From Lachnospiraceae bacterium (GTDB taxonomy: Bacteria; Bacillota; Clostridia; Lachnospirales; Lachnospiraceae), in assembly GCA_028693165.1 (NCBI GenBank), contig JAQUVX010000002.1, forward strand, positions 124,001 to 188,000: DNA of 64,000 bases. The letters are read 5' to 3'. The position numbers and the translations under genes are program-made. Positions 26,546 to 34,886 of this stretch are shown piece after piece. Below the pieces are notes generated by a model. The model was not told the origin of the DNA and searched no databases. It was given only the letters and a program-made list of their open reading frames with translations. Each line of letters opens with the position of its first letter. Within the stretch, counting starts at the first letter, position 1.

Positions 26546-28036
26546 TCATTTGGAAAGAAGAATCTCACTTACTGTTTTCTCCATATCATCCACATCGCTT
26601 TCGCGTGTGTGACGGATCTGGGCATTGCGGATTTCTTCGACTGCATTGGGAATCGCCACGTTCGCCGCTTTGCAGAGATCATCGATGATCGCAAACTCAT
26701 CCTTGTCGCCCTGATCACCGTTCAGTGCTTCCATGACGCTGTGGGAGAATTTGTACGGGCTTGCGGTGGATGCAATCACCGTCGGAGTCCGGTCACCGGT
26801 CTCCTTCACATAATGCTCGTATACGGCAGAAGCGACGCCGGTATGGGTATCGATCACATAGCCGGTCTCCTCATACAATGCTTTGATGCGTGCCGCATTG
26901 GTCTTCTCATCCGCGTAGCCGCCGACAAAATCCTTCATAAAAGCGCGCATTTCATCGGTCACCGTGTAAGCACCCGTACTGCCAAGTGCCTCCATAAAAG
27001 CCTTGTTGGCCGCGGCGTCACATCCGGCGCTTAAATAAATCAGGCGCTCGAGGTTGCTGGAGATCAGAATATCCATGGATGGAGAACTGGTCAGGATAAA
27101 ATCACGCTTCCGGTCATACGTTCCGGTCTGGAAGAAATCGTACAGAACCTTATTGTCATTGGAAGCACAGATCAGTGTTTTCACCGGCACGCCCATCTCC
27201 TTTGCAATGTAAGCGGAAAGGATGTTGCCGAAGTTGCCGGTTGGAACGGTGATGTTGATTTCATCACCATTTTTGATTTCGCCGTTCTGAACCAGCTTCG
27301 CATACGCATATACATAATATACGACCTGCGGAACCAGCCGCCCGATGTTAATGGAGTTTGCGGAAGAAAGCTGGAATCCACGTTCTTCCAGTGTTTTGGC
27401 AAATTCCTTATCCCCGAAGATCTTCTTCACGCCGGTCTGAGCGTCATCGAAGTTTCCATGAATCGCGACCACACTGGTGTTCTCACCCTTCTGCGTCACC
27501 ATCTGAAGCTCCTGCACCTTGCTGACTCCACCCTTGGGATAGAACACAATAATGCGGGTGCCCGGCACATCCGCGAAGCCTGCCATGGCCGCTTTTCCGG
27601 TGTCTCCCGAGGTTGCCGTCAGGATCACAATCTCATTCTCCACATGGTTCTTTCTGGCCGCGGTTGTCATGAAATAAGGAAGAATAGAAAGCGCCATATC
27701 TTTGAATGCGATGGTGCTGCCGTGGAACAGCTCCAGATAATATGCGCCGTCTGCCTTGACCAGAGGAGCAATCTCCTCGGTGTCAAACTTGCTGTCGTAA
27801 GCATGATTGATACAGTATTCCAGTTCTTCTTTTGTATAGTCGGTCAAAAACAGCTTCAGGACTTCGTACGCTGTCTGCTGATAGGTCATGCCCGCCAGCT
27901 CTTCTATAGAAATATCCAGCTTCGGAATAAAGGTTGGCATAAACAAACCGCCATCTTCTGCAAGTCCCTTTAAAATGGCCTGAGATGCGCTCAGACCGCT
28001 CTCGCCTCCGCGTGTGCTCTGATAGGATACGTTCAT
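26546..28036 (-). CDS. thrC: Threonine synthase
   Basis: A 496-residue PLP enzyme converting O-phosphohomoserine to threonine. The N-terminus YQSTRGGESGLSASQAIL and the PLP-lysine segment FHGSTIAFKDMALSILPYFM identify the long (fungal/E. coli-like) threonine synthase class; TATSGDTGKAAMAGFADV binds the phosphate. The start ATG at 28036 follows AAAGGA by about 9 bp; the ORF extends upstream across the promoter. No other thr genes are adjacent. Confidence 0.95.
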   Translation of the reverse strand: MNVSYQSTRGGESGLSASQAILKGLAEDGGLFMPTFIPKLDISIEELAGMTYQQTAYEVLKLFLTDYTKEELEYCINHAYDSKFDTEEIAPLVKADGAYYLELFHGSTIAFKDMALSILPYFMTTAARKNHVENEIVILTATSGDTGKAAMAGFADVPGTRIIVFYPKGGVSKVQELQMVTQKGENTSVVAIHGNFDDAQTGVKKIFGDKEFAKTLEERGFQLSSANSINIGRLVPQVVYYVYAYAKLVQNGEIKNGDEINITVPTGNFGNILSAYIAKEMGVPVKTLICASNDNKVLYDFFQTGTYDRKRDFILTSSPSMDILISSNLERLIYLSAGCDAAANKAFMEALGSTGAYTVTDEMRAFMKDFVGGYADEKTNAARIKALYEETGYVIDTHTGVASAVYEHYVKETGDRTPTVIASTASPYKFSHSVMEALNGDQGDKDEFAIIDDLCKAANVAIPNAVEEIRNAQIRHTRESDVDDMEKTVSEILLSK

Positions 28037-28071
28037 AATGTAGATTCCTTTCATTTGCTTTGTTTTCGTAG

Positions 28072-28100
28072 ATTGTAGCACACTTTAGAAAGCGGTGCAA
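28072..28100 (-). promoter_or_regulatory. Promoter of thrC
   Basis: TTGCAC (28100-28095), 17-bp spacer, TACAAT (28077-28072) on the minus strand, about 30 bp before the ribosome site. Confidence 0.65.
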
Positions 28101-28188
28101 GCATTAAAGCGCCAGGACTTTTTTCTCGTTCACAATCAAAAAGTTGTAGCTAAAACAGTAAAAATATTGTAAAATTTTCGAAAACCTA

Positions 28189-28217
28189 TTGACTTTTCGT
28201 TTTTCGAAGCATATAAT
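28189..28217 (+). promoter_or_regulatory. Promoter of the amino-acid ABC operon
   Basis: TTGACT (28189-28194), 17-bp spacer, TATAAT (28212-28217). Transcription would start near 28224, giving a leader of about 145 nt before the first start codon. Confidence 0.8.
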
Positions 28218-28229
28218 GCAGAAAAAGCA

Positions 28230-28322
28230 ACCGAAAATACTTCGGTACTGCAATATAGCAAAGCAAGAGCAAAGGCGCTCGGATTCCCCTTTCCCGTAAA
28301 GGGCGATTCCAAGCGCCTTTTT
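28230..28322 (+). promoter_or_regulatory. Attenuator-like leader with intrinsic terminator
   Basis: A small hairpin (ACCGAA 28230-28235 with TTCGGT 28241-28246) is followed by a long stem (AGGCGCT 28273-28279 with AGCGCCT 28312-28318, continuing inward through GGA/TCC and CCTTT/AAAGG) and a run of five T (28318-28322). It lies between the promoter and the first gene, so it would stop transcription early unless bypassed. No T-box core or known riboswitch was recognised. Confidence 0.6.
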
Positions 28323-28369
28323 ATACCTCAGTTGCAACTCATCTCATCATTTGAAAGGTGGTAAAGACT

Positions 28370-29092
28370 ATGATCAAAGTGGAGAACTTAAAAAAGAACT
28401 TTGGAAGCCTGGAGGTTTTAAAGAACATCAACCTGACCGTAGGGGAAGGCGAAAAGCTGGTTATCATCGGACCGTCCGGAAGCGGCAAGAGCACTCTGAT
28501 CCGCTGCATGAATTATCTGGAAGAGCCGACAGCCGGTGAGGTCTATGTCAATGACCAGCTGCTGACCAAGAAGAACCGCGGTGAGATCGCCAAGAACTAT
28601 TCTTCCATGGTGTTCCAGCAGTTCAATCTTTACCCGCATATGACCGTACTGCAGAACCTGACCCTTGCACCAATCAAGCTGCAGAAGATTCCGAAAAAGG
28701 AAGCCGAAGAGACGGCTATGAAGTATTTGGAGCGCGTCGGCCTGTCTGACAAGGCTTACAGCTATCCGCAGAACTTATCCGGCGGCCAGCAGCAGCGTGT
28801 GGCGATTGCCCGTGCACTCTGCACCAAACAGAAACTGATCCTGTTCGATGAGCCAACCTCCGCGCTGGATCCTGAGATGGTTCAGGAGGTTTTGGACGTT
28901 ATGATCGGACTTTCCAAAGAAAATATTACCATGGTCTGTGTGACCCACGAGATGGGTTTTGCAAGACAGGTTGCTGACCGCGTCATTTTCATGGACGACG
29001 GCACCATTGTTGAAGAAGGCACTCCGGAACATTTCTTTACCAATCCGGAAAATGAGCGCACCAAAGCATTCCTGAGCAAGATCCTGCACTAA
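28370..29092 (+). CDS. Polar amino-acid ABC transporter ATPase (GlnQ-like)
   Basis: A 240-residue ABC ATPase. Walker [10 protein letters not shown] (about 34-42), Q-loop [14 protein letters not shown], signature [15 protein letters not shown], Walker [15 protein letters not shown] and switch VCVTHEMGF are all intact. The [10 protein letters not shown] form is typical of the polar amino-acid uptake family (GlnQ/HisP/GltL). It energises the permeases encoded downstream. The start ATG at 28370 follows AAAGGTGG; the GTG four codons earlier sits within that site. First gene of a four-gene operon. Confidence 0.93.
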   Translation: MIKVENLKKNFGSLEVLKNINLTVGEGEKLVIIGPSGSGKSTLIRCMNYLEEPTAGEVYVNDQLLTKKNRGEIAKNYSSMVFQQFNLYPHMTVLQNLTLAPIKLQKIPKKEAEETAMKYLERVGLSDKAYSYPQNLSGGQQQRVAIARALCTKQKLILFDEPTSALDPEMVQEVLDVMIGLSKENITMVCVTHEMGFARQVADRVIFMDDGTIVEEGTPEHFFTNPENERTKAFLSKILH

Positions 29093-29135
29093 GTCTTACA
29101 TGGCAGACCCGTGCTGCCGGCCACAATGGCTAACT

Positions 29136-29171
29136 GAAAGACTCTTTTCTCCAAATAAGAAGGAGTCTTTT
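29136..29171 (+). terminator. Intercistronic stem-loop between ATPase and binding protein
   Basis: GAAAGACTC (29136-29144) pairs with GAGTCTTTT (29163-29171), with additional pairing inside the loop (TTTTCT/AGAAG). It lies in the 126-bp gap and could be a partial terminator or an mRNA-stabilising stem that sets the binding-protein gene apart from the ATPase gene. Confidence 0.6.
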
Positions 29172-29218
29172 CATATAGTTAGATCGTTTCAAAATATCTT
29201 TTCGAGGAGGAAACAATT

Positions 29219-30097
29219 ATGAAAAAGAGTTCTATGAAAGCAAGTGCCCTGATGATGGCTGCAGCAATGATGGTGTCCGCAGCACTGACCGGATGCGGAG
29301 GTTCAGGAAGCGCCGCGACTACCGCCGCTGCCGATACCACTGCTGCCGCTGATGGTGCAGTAACCGCTGATGTTCAGAAGATCATCGATGCGGGCGTTTT
29401 GAAAGTAGGTACTAAGGTGGATGTTCCGAAGTTCGGTATGCAGAATACCGCGACCGGCGAGATGGAAGGTGTTGAGGTCGATCTGGCTTATGAGATCGCA
29501 GGCAAGATTTTCGGCTGCACCGCAGAAGAAGCAAAAGCGAAAAAGCTGGTTGCATTCCAGGGCGTTACCGCCAAGACCAGAGGTCCTCTGATCGACAACG
29601 GCGAGGTTGATATGGTAATCGCTACCTATACCATTACCCCGGAAAGAAAAGAAACCTGGAACTTCTCTGATCCATATTACACCGATGCGGTTGGTCTTCT
29701 GGTTCTGAAGGATTCCGGCATCAAATCCATCGAGGATCTGGATGGCAAGGTCATCGCAGTTTCCCAGGGATCTACCACCAAGAAAGTAATGATGGAATAT
29801 ATTGCAGAAAAAGGCTTCAATGTAACCCCAGAGTTTGAAGAATTCGATGGTTATCCATCCATGGCTGCTGCTCTGTCTGCAAAGAACGTAGACGTATTTT
29901 CCGTAGACCGTGCAATTCTGGCCGGTTACAATGATGACTCCACCGAGATTCTTCCGGATCGTTTCGCGGAACAGGATTACGGTGTTGCCACCAAATTAGA
30001 CAACAAAGGACTTGCCGATCTGGTCAATGGCGTTGTAAACGACTTGAAGAGCAGCGGTAAGATGGACGAAATGCTGAAAGGTTGGGGAATCGAGTAA
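29219..30097 (+). CDS. Amino-acid ABC transporter substrate-binding lipoprotein
   Basis: A 292-residue lipoprotein. The signal ends in the lipobox LTGC (C26), followed by a Gly/Ser/Ala/Thr linker. The mature part is a family 3 binding protein (GVLKVGTKVDVPKFGMQN, then GEMEGVEVDLAYEIAGKIFG; ATYTITPERKETWNFSDPYY). It captures a polar amino acid at the outer membrane-leaflet side and hands it to the permeases. Which amino acid is not predictable with confidence; the TITPERKE form occurs in glutamate/aspartate- and cystine-type proteins. GAGGAGG precedes the start. A stem-loop separates it from the ATPase gene. Confidence 0.92.
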   Translation: MKKSSMKASALMMAAAMMVSAALTGCGGSGSAATTAAADTTAAADGAVTADVQKIIDAGVLKVGTKVDVPKFGMQNTATGEMEGVEVDLAYEIAGKIFGCTAEEAKAKKLVAFQGVTAKTRGPLIDNGEVDMVIATYTITPERKETWNFSDPYYTDAVGLLVLKDSGIKSIEDLDGKVIAVSQGSTTKKVMMEYIAEKGFNVTPEFEEFDGYPSMAAALSAKNVDVFSVDRAILAGYNDDSTEILPDRFAEQDYGVATKLDNKGLADLVNGVVNDLKSSGKMDEMLKGWGIE

Positions 30098-30100
30098 CCT

Positions 30101-30808
30101 ATGATAAAAGATCTGTTAGACGTAAAACGCTGGGAGGCTTTCTTCAAGGTACTCCCCACGGAATACATACCAGGTTTTGTCGTGACTCTGAAGGTAGCGC
30201 TGGCAGGACTCCTGCTGGCGCTGGCCCTCGGGGTCATCTTTGGTATGTTATCCACAACGAAAATTAAAATTTGCCGGTTCATAGCAAGGGTATACGTGGA
30301 ATTCTTCCAGAATACGCCTCTGGTCGTGCAGGTCTTCTTCTATTATGCATGCCTGCCATACGTCATTGGCGGCAGAGTTCCCAAGTTCGTACTGGGTGTG
30401 ATCGGTGTCGGCATTTATCATGGTGCCTACATTTCCGAGGTCATCCGTACCGGTATCGAGGCCGTGCCGAAGGGTCAGTTTGAGGCCGCTTATTCTCAGG
30501 GATTTAACTATCTTCAAACCATGTGGTACATTATCCTGCCGCAGACCATGAAGATGATTCTCCCGCCGCTGACCAATCAGGCGCTGAATCTGGTCAAGAA
30601 CACTTCCGTTCTCGCCATGATCGCCGGCATGGATCTGATGTATCATGCAGATTCCTGGGGTAGCGACCGCGGATATTTCGTACAGGCTTATCTGCCCTGC
30701 GCGCTGCTGTATTTCCTGATCTGTTTCCCGCTGGCGCGACTTGCCAGATATTTGGAGATTCGTGCAAAGCGCACTCCGGTTCCAAAGAAACCAAAGGGGG
30801 TGGCGTAA
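30101..30808 (+). CDS. Amino-acid ABC transporter permease (HisM/GltJ-like)
   Basis: A 235-residue permease with about five membrane segments and the coupling EAA loop VPKGQFEAAYSQGFNYLQTM leading into ILPQTMKMILP. EFFQNTPLVVQVFFYY is the classic amino-acid permease N-terminal motif (RxTPLxxQ, here QNTPLVVQ). It starts 3 bp after the binding-protein stop codon and ends 1 bp before the start of the second permease, with which it should form a heterodimeric channel. Confidence 0.92.
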   Translation: MIKDLLDVKRWEAFFKVLPTEYIPGFVVTLKVALAGLLLALALGVIFGMLSTTKIKICRFIARVYVEFFQNTPLVVQVFFYYACLPYVIGGRVPKFVLGVIGVGIYHGAYISEVIRTGIEAVPKGQFEAAYSQGFNYLQTMWYIILPQTMKMILPPLTNQALNLVKNTSVLAMIAGMDLMYHADSWGSDRGYFVQAYLPCALLYFLICFPLARLARYLEIRAKRTPVPKKPKGVA

Positions 30809-30809
30809 G

Positions 30810-31472
30810 ATGGCAGAGGTACTCGGAACAATCTTTACCAAAGCAAATATCGGTTTTATGATGCAGGGCCTTCTGATGACGCTTGTCATCGCCGCAGCGA
30901 CCATTGCTTTGAGCCTGTTCTTCGGAACGGCAGTCGCCATGATCCGGCATTTCTGCATCGGCAGGATGGTATGGTTATCCTGGCTTGCCGGTGCATACAT
31001 CGAATTCTTCCGCTGCACGCCGAACATCCTGTGGATTCTGTGGATCCGCTTCACGATGCAGGGCGATCCGACCGTGAAGGCCATCTTCGCCTGCACCCTG
31101 TTTACCACAGCTGTGGTGGCCGAGATCGTCCGCGGCGGCTTAAACGGTATTCCGAAAGGACAGTTTGAGGGAGCTGCTTCCCAGGGCTTCAGCTTCTGGC
31201 AGACGCTCCGCTACATCGTCCTTCCGCAGACCTTCAAGAGCATTGTCCCGGCGCTGCTCTCGCAGGTGATCACCATTATCAAGGATACTTCCTTCTTAAA
31301 AGCGGTCGATATCGCAGAGTTCATGCGAAACAGCTCCATCGTCATGGGCCAGCTTCGCACCCCGGCACAGATTATTACGCTGTATGGTTTCATCGCGCTG
31401 TGCTACTTTGTGATCTGCTTCTCCTTGTCCTGTACGGTGAGATATTACCAGAAACGTACGAAAATTGCATAA
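30810..31472 (+). CDS. Amino-acid ABC transporter permease, second subunit
   Basis: A 220-residue permease with EFFRCTPNILWILWIRF replacing the usual RGTPLxxQ, and the EAA loop IPKGQFEGAASQGFSFWQTL. About five membrane helices. The start ATG at 30810 lies one base after the previous stop codon, with AAAGGGGG before it; the frame continues upstream inside the first permease but that part is a shadow. Last gene of the operon, followed by a strong GC-rich terminator. Confidence 0.9.
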   Translation: MAEVLGTIFTKANIGFMMQGLLMTLVIAAATIALSLFFGTAVAMIRHFCIGRMVWLSWLAGAYIEFFRCTPNILWILWIRFTMQGDPTVKAIFACTLFTTAVVAEIVRGGLNGIPKGQFEGAASQGFSFWQTLRYIVLPQTFKSIVPALLSQVITIIKDTSFLKAVDIAEFMRNSSIVMGQLRTPAQIITLYGFIALCYFVICFSLSCTVRYYQKRTKIA

Positions 31473-31510
31473 ACTGTGTGTGCTGCGGTTGTGTGGCATA
31501 CAAGCTAAGG

Positions 31511-31540
31511 GAGCCCGGCTTGCGCCGGGCTCTTGTTTTG
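31511..31540 (+). terminator. Terminator of the amino-acid ABC operon
   Basis: GAGCCCGGC (31511-31519) pairs perfectly with GCCGGGCTC (31524-31532) across a TTGC loop, followed by TTGTTTTG. Confidence 0.9.
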
Positions 31541-31545
31541 TGGGA

Positions 31546-31736
31546 TGGCTTGTGGTGCTTGCCTTGGGGCTGGTTTGGCGCTTGCTTTGGGGCTGGCTTG
31601 CCTTGGCGCTGGCTTGCCTTGTGGTTGGCTTGTCTTGGAGCTGGCTTGACCCTTGCCCTTGGACGCTTGCCTTGGGGCTTGCCCTGGTGCTTGCCTTGAC
31701 GCTTGCTTTGCCCCTTGCTTTACCCCTTGCTTTGCC
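31546..31736. repeat. Degenerate minisatellite, 16-bp and 12-bp units
   Basis: Four consecutive 16-bp units of the form GCTTGCYTTGGNGCTG occupy 31580-31643, and four consecutive 12-bp units of the form SCTTGCYTTRMC occupy 31689-31736, with related GCTTG-phased material before and between. The strands are strongly skewed (G/T-rich on plus). Frames through it give only low-complexity peptides (Lys/Ala/Gln/Pro-rich on minus, Leu/Ala-rich on plus). It follows the ABC operon terminator. Confidence 0.8.
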
Positions 31737-32010
31737 CTCCCGACACCGCGCCGCCGGTTGACATAAGAAATTTTCTGCTCCATTTTGTAATTTCGACATT
31801 TCTAAGTGGCAAATTACCAAAAGAAAAGCATTTTTTTGGCAGCCAGGCATTTCGGAAGCTTCAAATTACCAAAAACGCACATTTTTCGCATTTTTTCATG
31901 CACTTTGCGAACCTTTTTTGGTAATATCAATTCAACATCCGCTGTAATTACCAAAATCGAGTAATTTGGCATTTAGCTAGAATTCAACTAGAATTCATTT
32001 CATGACAGCA
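31737..32010. other. AT-rich intergenic region with repeated AAATTACCAAAA motif
   Basis: No gene is seen. AAATTACCAAAA occurs at 31811-31822 and 31863-31874, a one-base variant at 31945-31956, and the reverse (TTTTTTGGTAATAT) near 31913-31926. CTAGAATTCA is repeated at 31977-31986 and 31988-31997. The block leads into the promoter of the PF06541 gene. Confidence 0.5.
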
Positions 32011-32038
32011 TTGTTTTGCCAGAATTTTGTGTTATAAT
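32011..32038 (+). promoter_or_regulatory. Promoter of the PF06541 membrane protein gene
   Basis: TTGTTT (32011-32016), 16-bp spacer, TATAAT (32033-32038), about 50 bp before the start codon. Confidence 0.55.
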
Positions 32039-32088
32039 GTAGAAACCGCATCAAACAATTCCGCATTGCCTGCCAAAGAAAGGATCAC

Positions 32089-32976
32089 ATGATGTATCCA
32101 TATGCCTGGTATCACTGGCTCAGCTTCTTTTATATTTACTGCTTTTTTGGCTGGATCTTCGAATCCGCCTATGTTTCCTTCGAGGAAAAGAAATTCGTCA
32201 ACCGCGGCTTCCTGCGCATCCCTATGCTGCCTCTCTACGGCACCGGAGCCATCCTGATGCTGTGGCTCTGCCTCCCCTTTGAGAGCAATCCGGCCATGGA
32301 ATACATCGTCGGCGTCGTTGGTGCGACGGCCCTGGAATATAGTACCGGGGTTGGGATGGAAATGCTGTTCAAGGTTCGATACTGGGATTACAGCCGCAAG
32401 AAATTCAACCTCAACGGTTACATCTGCCTCAGTTCTTCGCTTGCCTGGGGATTTCTGACGCTTTTTATGACAGATGTCATCCATCATCCGATTGCCCGCT
32501 TTGTTCTTCAGCTTCCAGTGGCAACGGAAGCATGGATTCTGGTGCTTATCAGCGCTGCGTTCCTGTATGATACCATTTACGCTACCAGAGAAGCGCTCAA
32601 CCTTGCAAAAATGCTGGCTACCATTACGCGTCTGCGCGCTGAGCTGGACGAACTGCAGGTCAAGCTGGCTCTGATGAAATCAGAGGCTGCACAGAATGTC
32701 GATGTATTCAAGGAAAATGTCAAAGGAACCGTATCCGGATCTCTTGCCGCCTACAAAGCTGCACAGGAAACAAAGCAGGAGGCCAAGAAGGAATCCCGCG
32801 AGGCTCTTATTGCCGCCCTTTCCGATGGGCTGAATGAAAAGCGCGAACTGCTGCAGCACTACATGAGCATGCACCGTCCGCCGATCCTGCGCCGAAATCC
32901 AGATGCGGCATCCCGCTCCTTTGCCAAGGCATTAAAAGACCTGCGCACCGCCTGGGAGGCACGCAGGTCTGAGTAA
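32089..32976 (+). CDS. PF06541 (putative ABC-transporter type IV) membrane protein
   Basis: A 295-residue protein. The first 170 residues form about five membrane segments with the family motifs GWIFESAYVSFEEKKFVNRG, PLYGTGAI, ALEYSTGVGMEMLF and WDYSRKKFNLNGYICL. The C-terminal 120 residues are soluble, with a predicted coiled coil (RLRAELDELQVKLALMKSEA) and a basic tail. The family name suggests a transporter, but no ATPase partner is adjacent and its function is unsettled. The start is one of two adjacent ATG codons after AAAGAAAGGA. Monocistronic. Confidence 0.8.
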   Translation: MMYPYAWYHWLSFFYIYCFFGWIFESAYVSFEEKKFVNRGFLRIPMLPLYGTGAILMLWLCLPFESNPAMEYIVGVVGATALEYSTGVGMEMLFKVRYWDYSRKKFNLNGYICLSSSLAWGFLTLFMTDVIHHPIARFVLQLPVATEAWILVLISAAFLYDTIYATREALNLAKMLATITRLRAELDELQVKLALMKSEAAQNVDVFKENVKGTVSGSLAAYKAAQETKQEAKKESREALIAALSDGLNEKRELLQHYMSMHRPPILRRNPDAASRSFAKALKDLRTAWEARRSE

Positions 32977-32983
32977 CCCAACA

Positions 32984-33023
32984 AGAAACCGGTGTCAGAG
33001 TTTGTACTCGTCCACCGGTTTCT
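32984..33023. terminator. Stem-loop between convergent genes
   Basis: AGAAACCGGTG (32984-32994) pairs with CACCGGTTTCT (33013-33023). It sits between the convergent PF06541 and phosphohexomutase genes; T-tracts are short on both sides. Confidence 0.7.
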
Positions 33024-33050
33024 CACTGTAATCACAAATCTATCTTTCCC

Positions 33051-34787
33051 TTACATCAGCTTGTCCACCATCGCCATCAGCTTTTCGCCCAGCTCTGCGG
33101 ACTTAGCCTCGGCATCCGCCAGGGAGGTTCCCTTCACGCCGTAGTAGAACTTGATCTTCGGCTCGGTGCCGGACGGGCGAACGCACAGCCATGCATTGTC
33201 ATTCATGTCATAGTAGAGCACGTTGGAGGACGGAAGGCCGGTCGGGGTAACCGCGCCGGTTGCCATATCCTTTACGGTGTCCAGCTTGTAATCCCGCGCA
33301 GACAGAACCTTGTAAGCTCCAACCGCAGTCGGCGGGTCATTGCGGAATGCTTCCATGATAGACTGGATCTTGGCCAGACCTTCGATACCGGAGAGGCCGA
33401 TGGATTTGACCGCATCCTTGTAGTAACCATATTTCTCGTACATAGCCACCATGGCATCCCACAGCGTCATGTTCTTCGTCTTGTAATAAGCGGCGGCCTC
33501 ACACAGTGCCACGGTTGCGGAAACTGCATCCTTATCACGCGCATAGGTGCCGATCAGACAGCCGTAGCTCTCTTCCATACCGAACATATAATGGCCGATG
33601 CCGGTGTTCTCTTCCTTCAGAATCTGCTGGCCGATCCATTTGAAGCCAGTCAGACATTCTACTAATTTACAGTCGTACGCTGCCGCTACCGCATCGATCA
33701 GGTTCGTGCTCACGATCGATTTGACCACTTCGCCGTCAGCCGGGATCGCCTTCTGTGCGGCCTTCTGACTCAACACATACTCACACAGCAGAGAGCCGGA
33801 CATGTTGCCGGTCAGGGAGATGTACCCGCCGGACTTCGTATCCTTCACGTACACGCCGAGACGGTCTGCATCCGGGTCGGTTGCCAGAATCAGATCTGCG
33901 TCCTTCTCCTTCGCCAGCTTAAGCCCCAGTGCAAATGCCTCTTCCGCTTCCGGGTTCGGGTAGCTGACCGTCGGGAAATCTCCGTCCGGCAATTCCTGCT
34001 CCGGCACCACGTAAACGTGTTCAAAGCCGATCTCTTTCAGCACTCTGCGGACCGGAATGTTGCCGGTGCCATGCAGTGGTGTGTATACAATCTTGATGCT
34101 GTCCTGCATCTGGTCAATGGCATCCTGATTGACAACCTGCGCTTTCACACAGGCGATGTATTTGTCGTCGATCTCTTTTCCGATGACCTCATAGAGACCT
34201 GCCGCCATGGCATCCTCCGCGCTCATGGTCTTCACGGTGGACAGATCCTCGATCGCCATAACCTCCTCGGTCACGCCTTTGTCATGAGGCGGTGTGAACT
34301 GTGCGCCGTCCTCCCAGTATACCTTGTAGCCGTTATAGGCCGGCGGGTTGTGGCTTGCAGTCACGTTGATGCCGGCGATACAGCCCAGCTCGCGCACCGC
34401 GAAGGACAGCTCCGGAGTCGGCCGCAGGGACTCAAACTTGTAGGCCTTGATTCCGTTCGCCGCCAGTGTGCGTGCCGCCTCGTCTGCGAATTCCGGTGAC
34501 ATATGGCGGGAATCGTAGGCGATGGCAACGCCCTTGGCCGCACCGCCCTGTTTGATAATGTAATTCGCCAGGCCCTGAGTCGCACGGCGCACCACATAAA
34601 TATTCATACGGTTGATACCCGCACCGATGATTCCGCGCAGGCCGGCAGTACCAAATTCCAGATCCATATAGAAGCGTTCTTTCACATCATTCTCATCCTG
34701 CTCAATCGCTTTCAGCTCCGCCTTGGTCTCGTCATCAAAATACGGATTCGAAAGCCATTCCTGATAAATTTTCATGTAGTCCTTCAT
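33051..34787 (-). CDS. Phospho-sugar mutase (phosphoglucomutase/phosphomannomutase)
   Basis: A 578-residue alpha-D-phosphohexomutase interconverting hexose 1- and 6-phosphates. The active serine lies in INVTASHNPPAYNGYK (S145), the metal loop is ATDPDADRLG, the sugar-specificity loop is MFGMEESYG (GEES-like), and the phosphate-binding loop is VRPSGTEPKIKFYYG. Length and the N-terminal EFGTAGLRG match the PgcA-type glucose enzymes of Firmicutes. A GAGGAGGGG site precedes the start. It supplies glucose 1-phosphate for UDP- and dTDP-sugars, so it could support the polysaccharide locus although it is not part of it. Confidence 0.93.
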   Translation of the reverse strand: MKDYMKIYQEWLSNPYFDDETKAELKAIEQDENDVKERFYMDLEFGTAGLRGIIGAGINRMNIYVVRRATQGLANYIIKQGGAAKGVAIAYDSRHMSPEFADEAARTLAANGIKAYKFESLRPTPELSFAVRELGCIAGINVTASHNPPAYNGYKVYWEDGAQFTPPHDKGVTEEVMAIEDLSTVKTMSAEDAMAAGLYEVIGKEIDDKYIACVKAQVVNQDAIDQMQDSIKIVYTPLHGTGNIPVRRVLKEIGFEHVYVVPEQELPDGDFPTVSYPNPEAEEAFALGLKLAKEKDADLILATDPDADRLGVYVKDTKSGGYISLTGNMSGSLLCEYVLSQKAAQKAIPADGEVVKSIVSTNLIDAVAAAYDCKLVECLTGFKWIGQQILKEENTGIGHYMFGMEESYGCLIGTYARDKDAVSATVALCEAAAYYKTKNMTLWDAMVAMYEKYGYYKDAVKSIGLSGIEGLAKIQSIMEAFRNDPPTAVGAYKVLSARDYKLDTVKDMATGAVTPTGLPSSNVLYYDMNDNAWLCVRPSGTEPKIKFYYGVKGTSLADAEAKSAELGEKLMAMVDKLM

Positions 34788-34886
34788 AAATTAATACCCC
34801 TCCTCTAAATTCTTCTGCCACGCAGTTGCTACCTTAATTATAGCTCAATTTGTCAGAAAAAGGAAGAAGAACCACACAGAAATGAG

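Noticed and set aside
28104..28337. 77-codon minus-strand frame in the thrC/ABC intergenic region
   Set aside because: Covers two promoters and the leader terminator; no ribosome site.
31546..31736. Possible CRISPR array
   Set aside because: Units are contiguous without unique spacers and are only 12-16 bp long.
31296..31850. Lys/Ala/Gln-rich reading frames on the minus strand (histone-H1-like appearance) across the minisatellite
   Set aside because: They arise from the repeat units, lack a ribosome site, overlap a real permease gene and shift frame between units.
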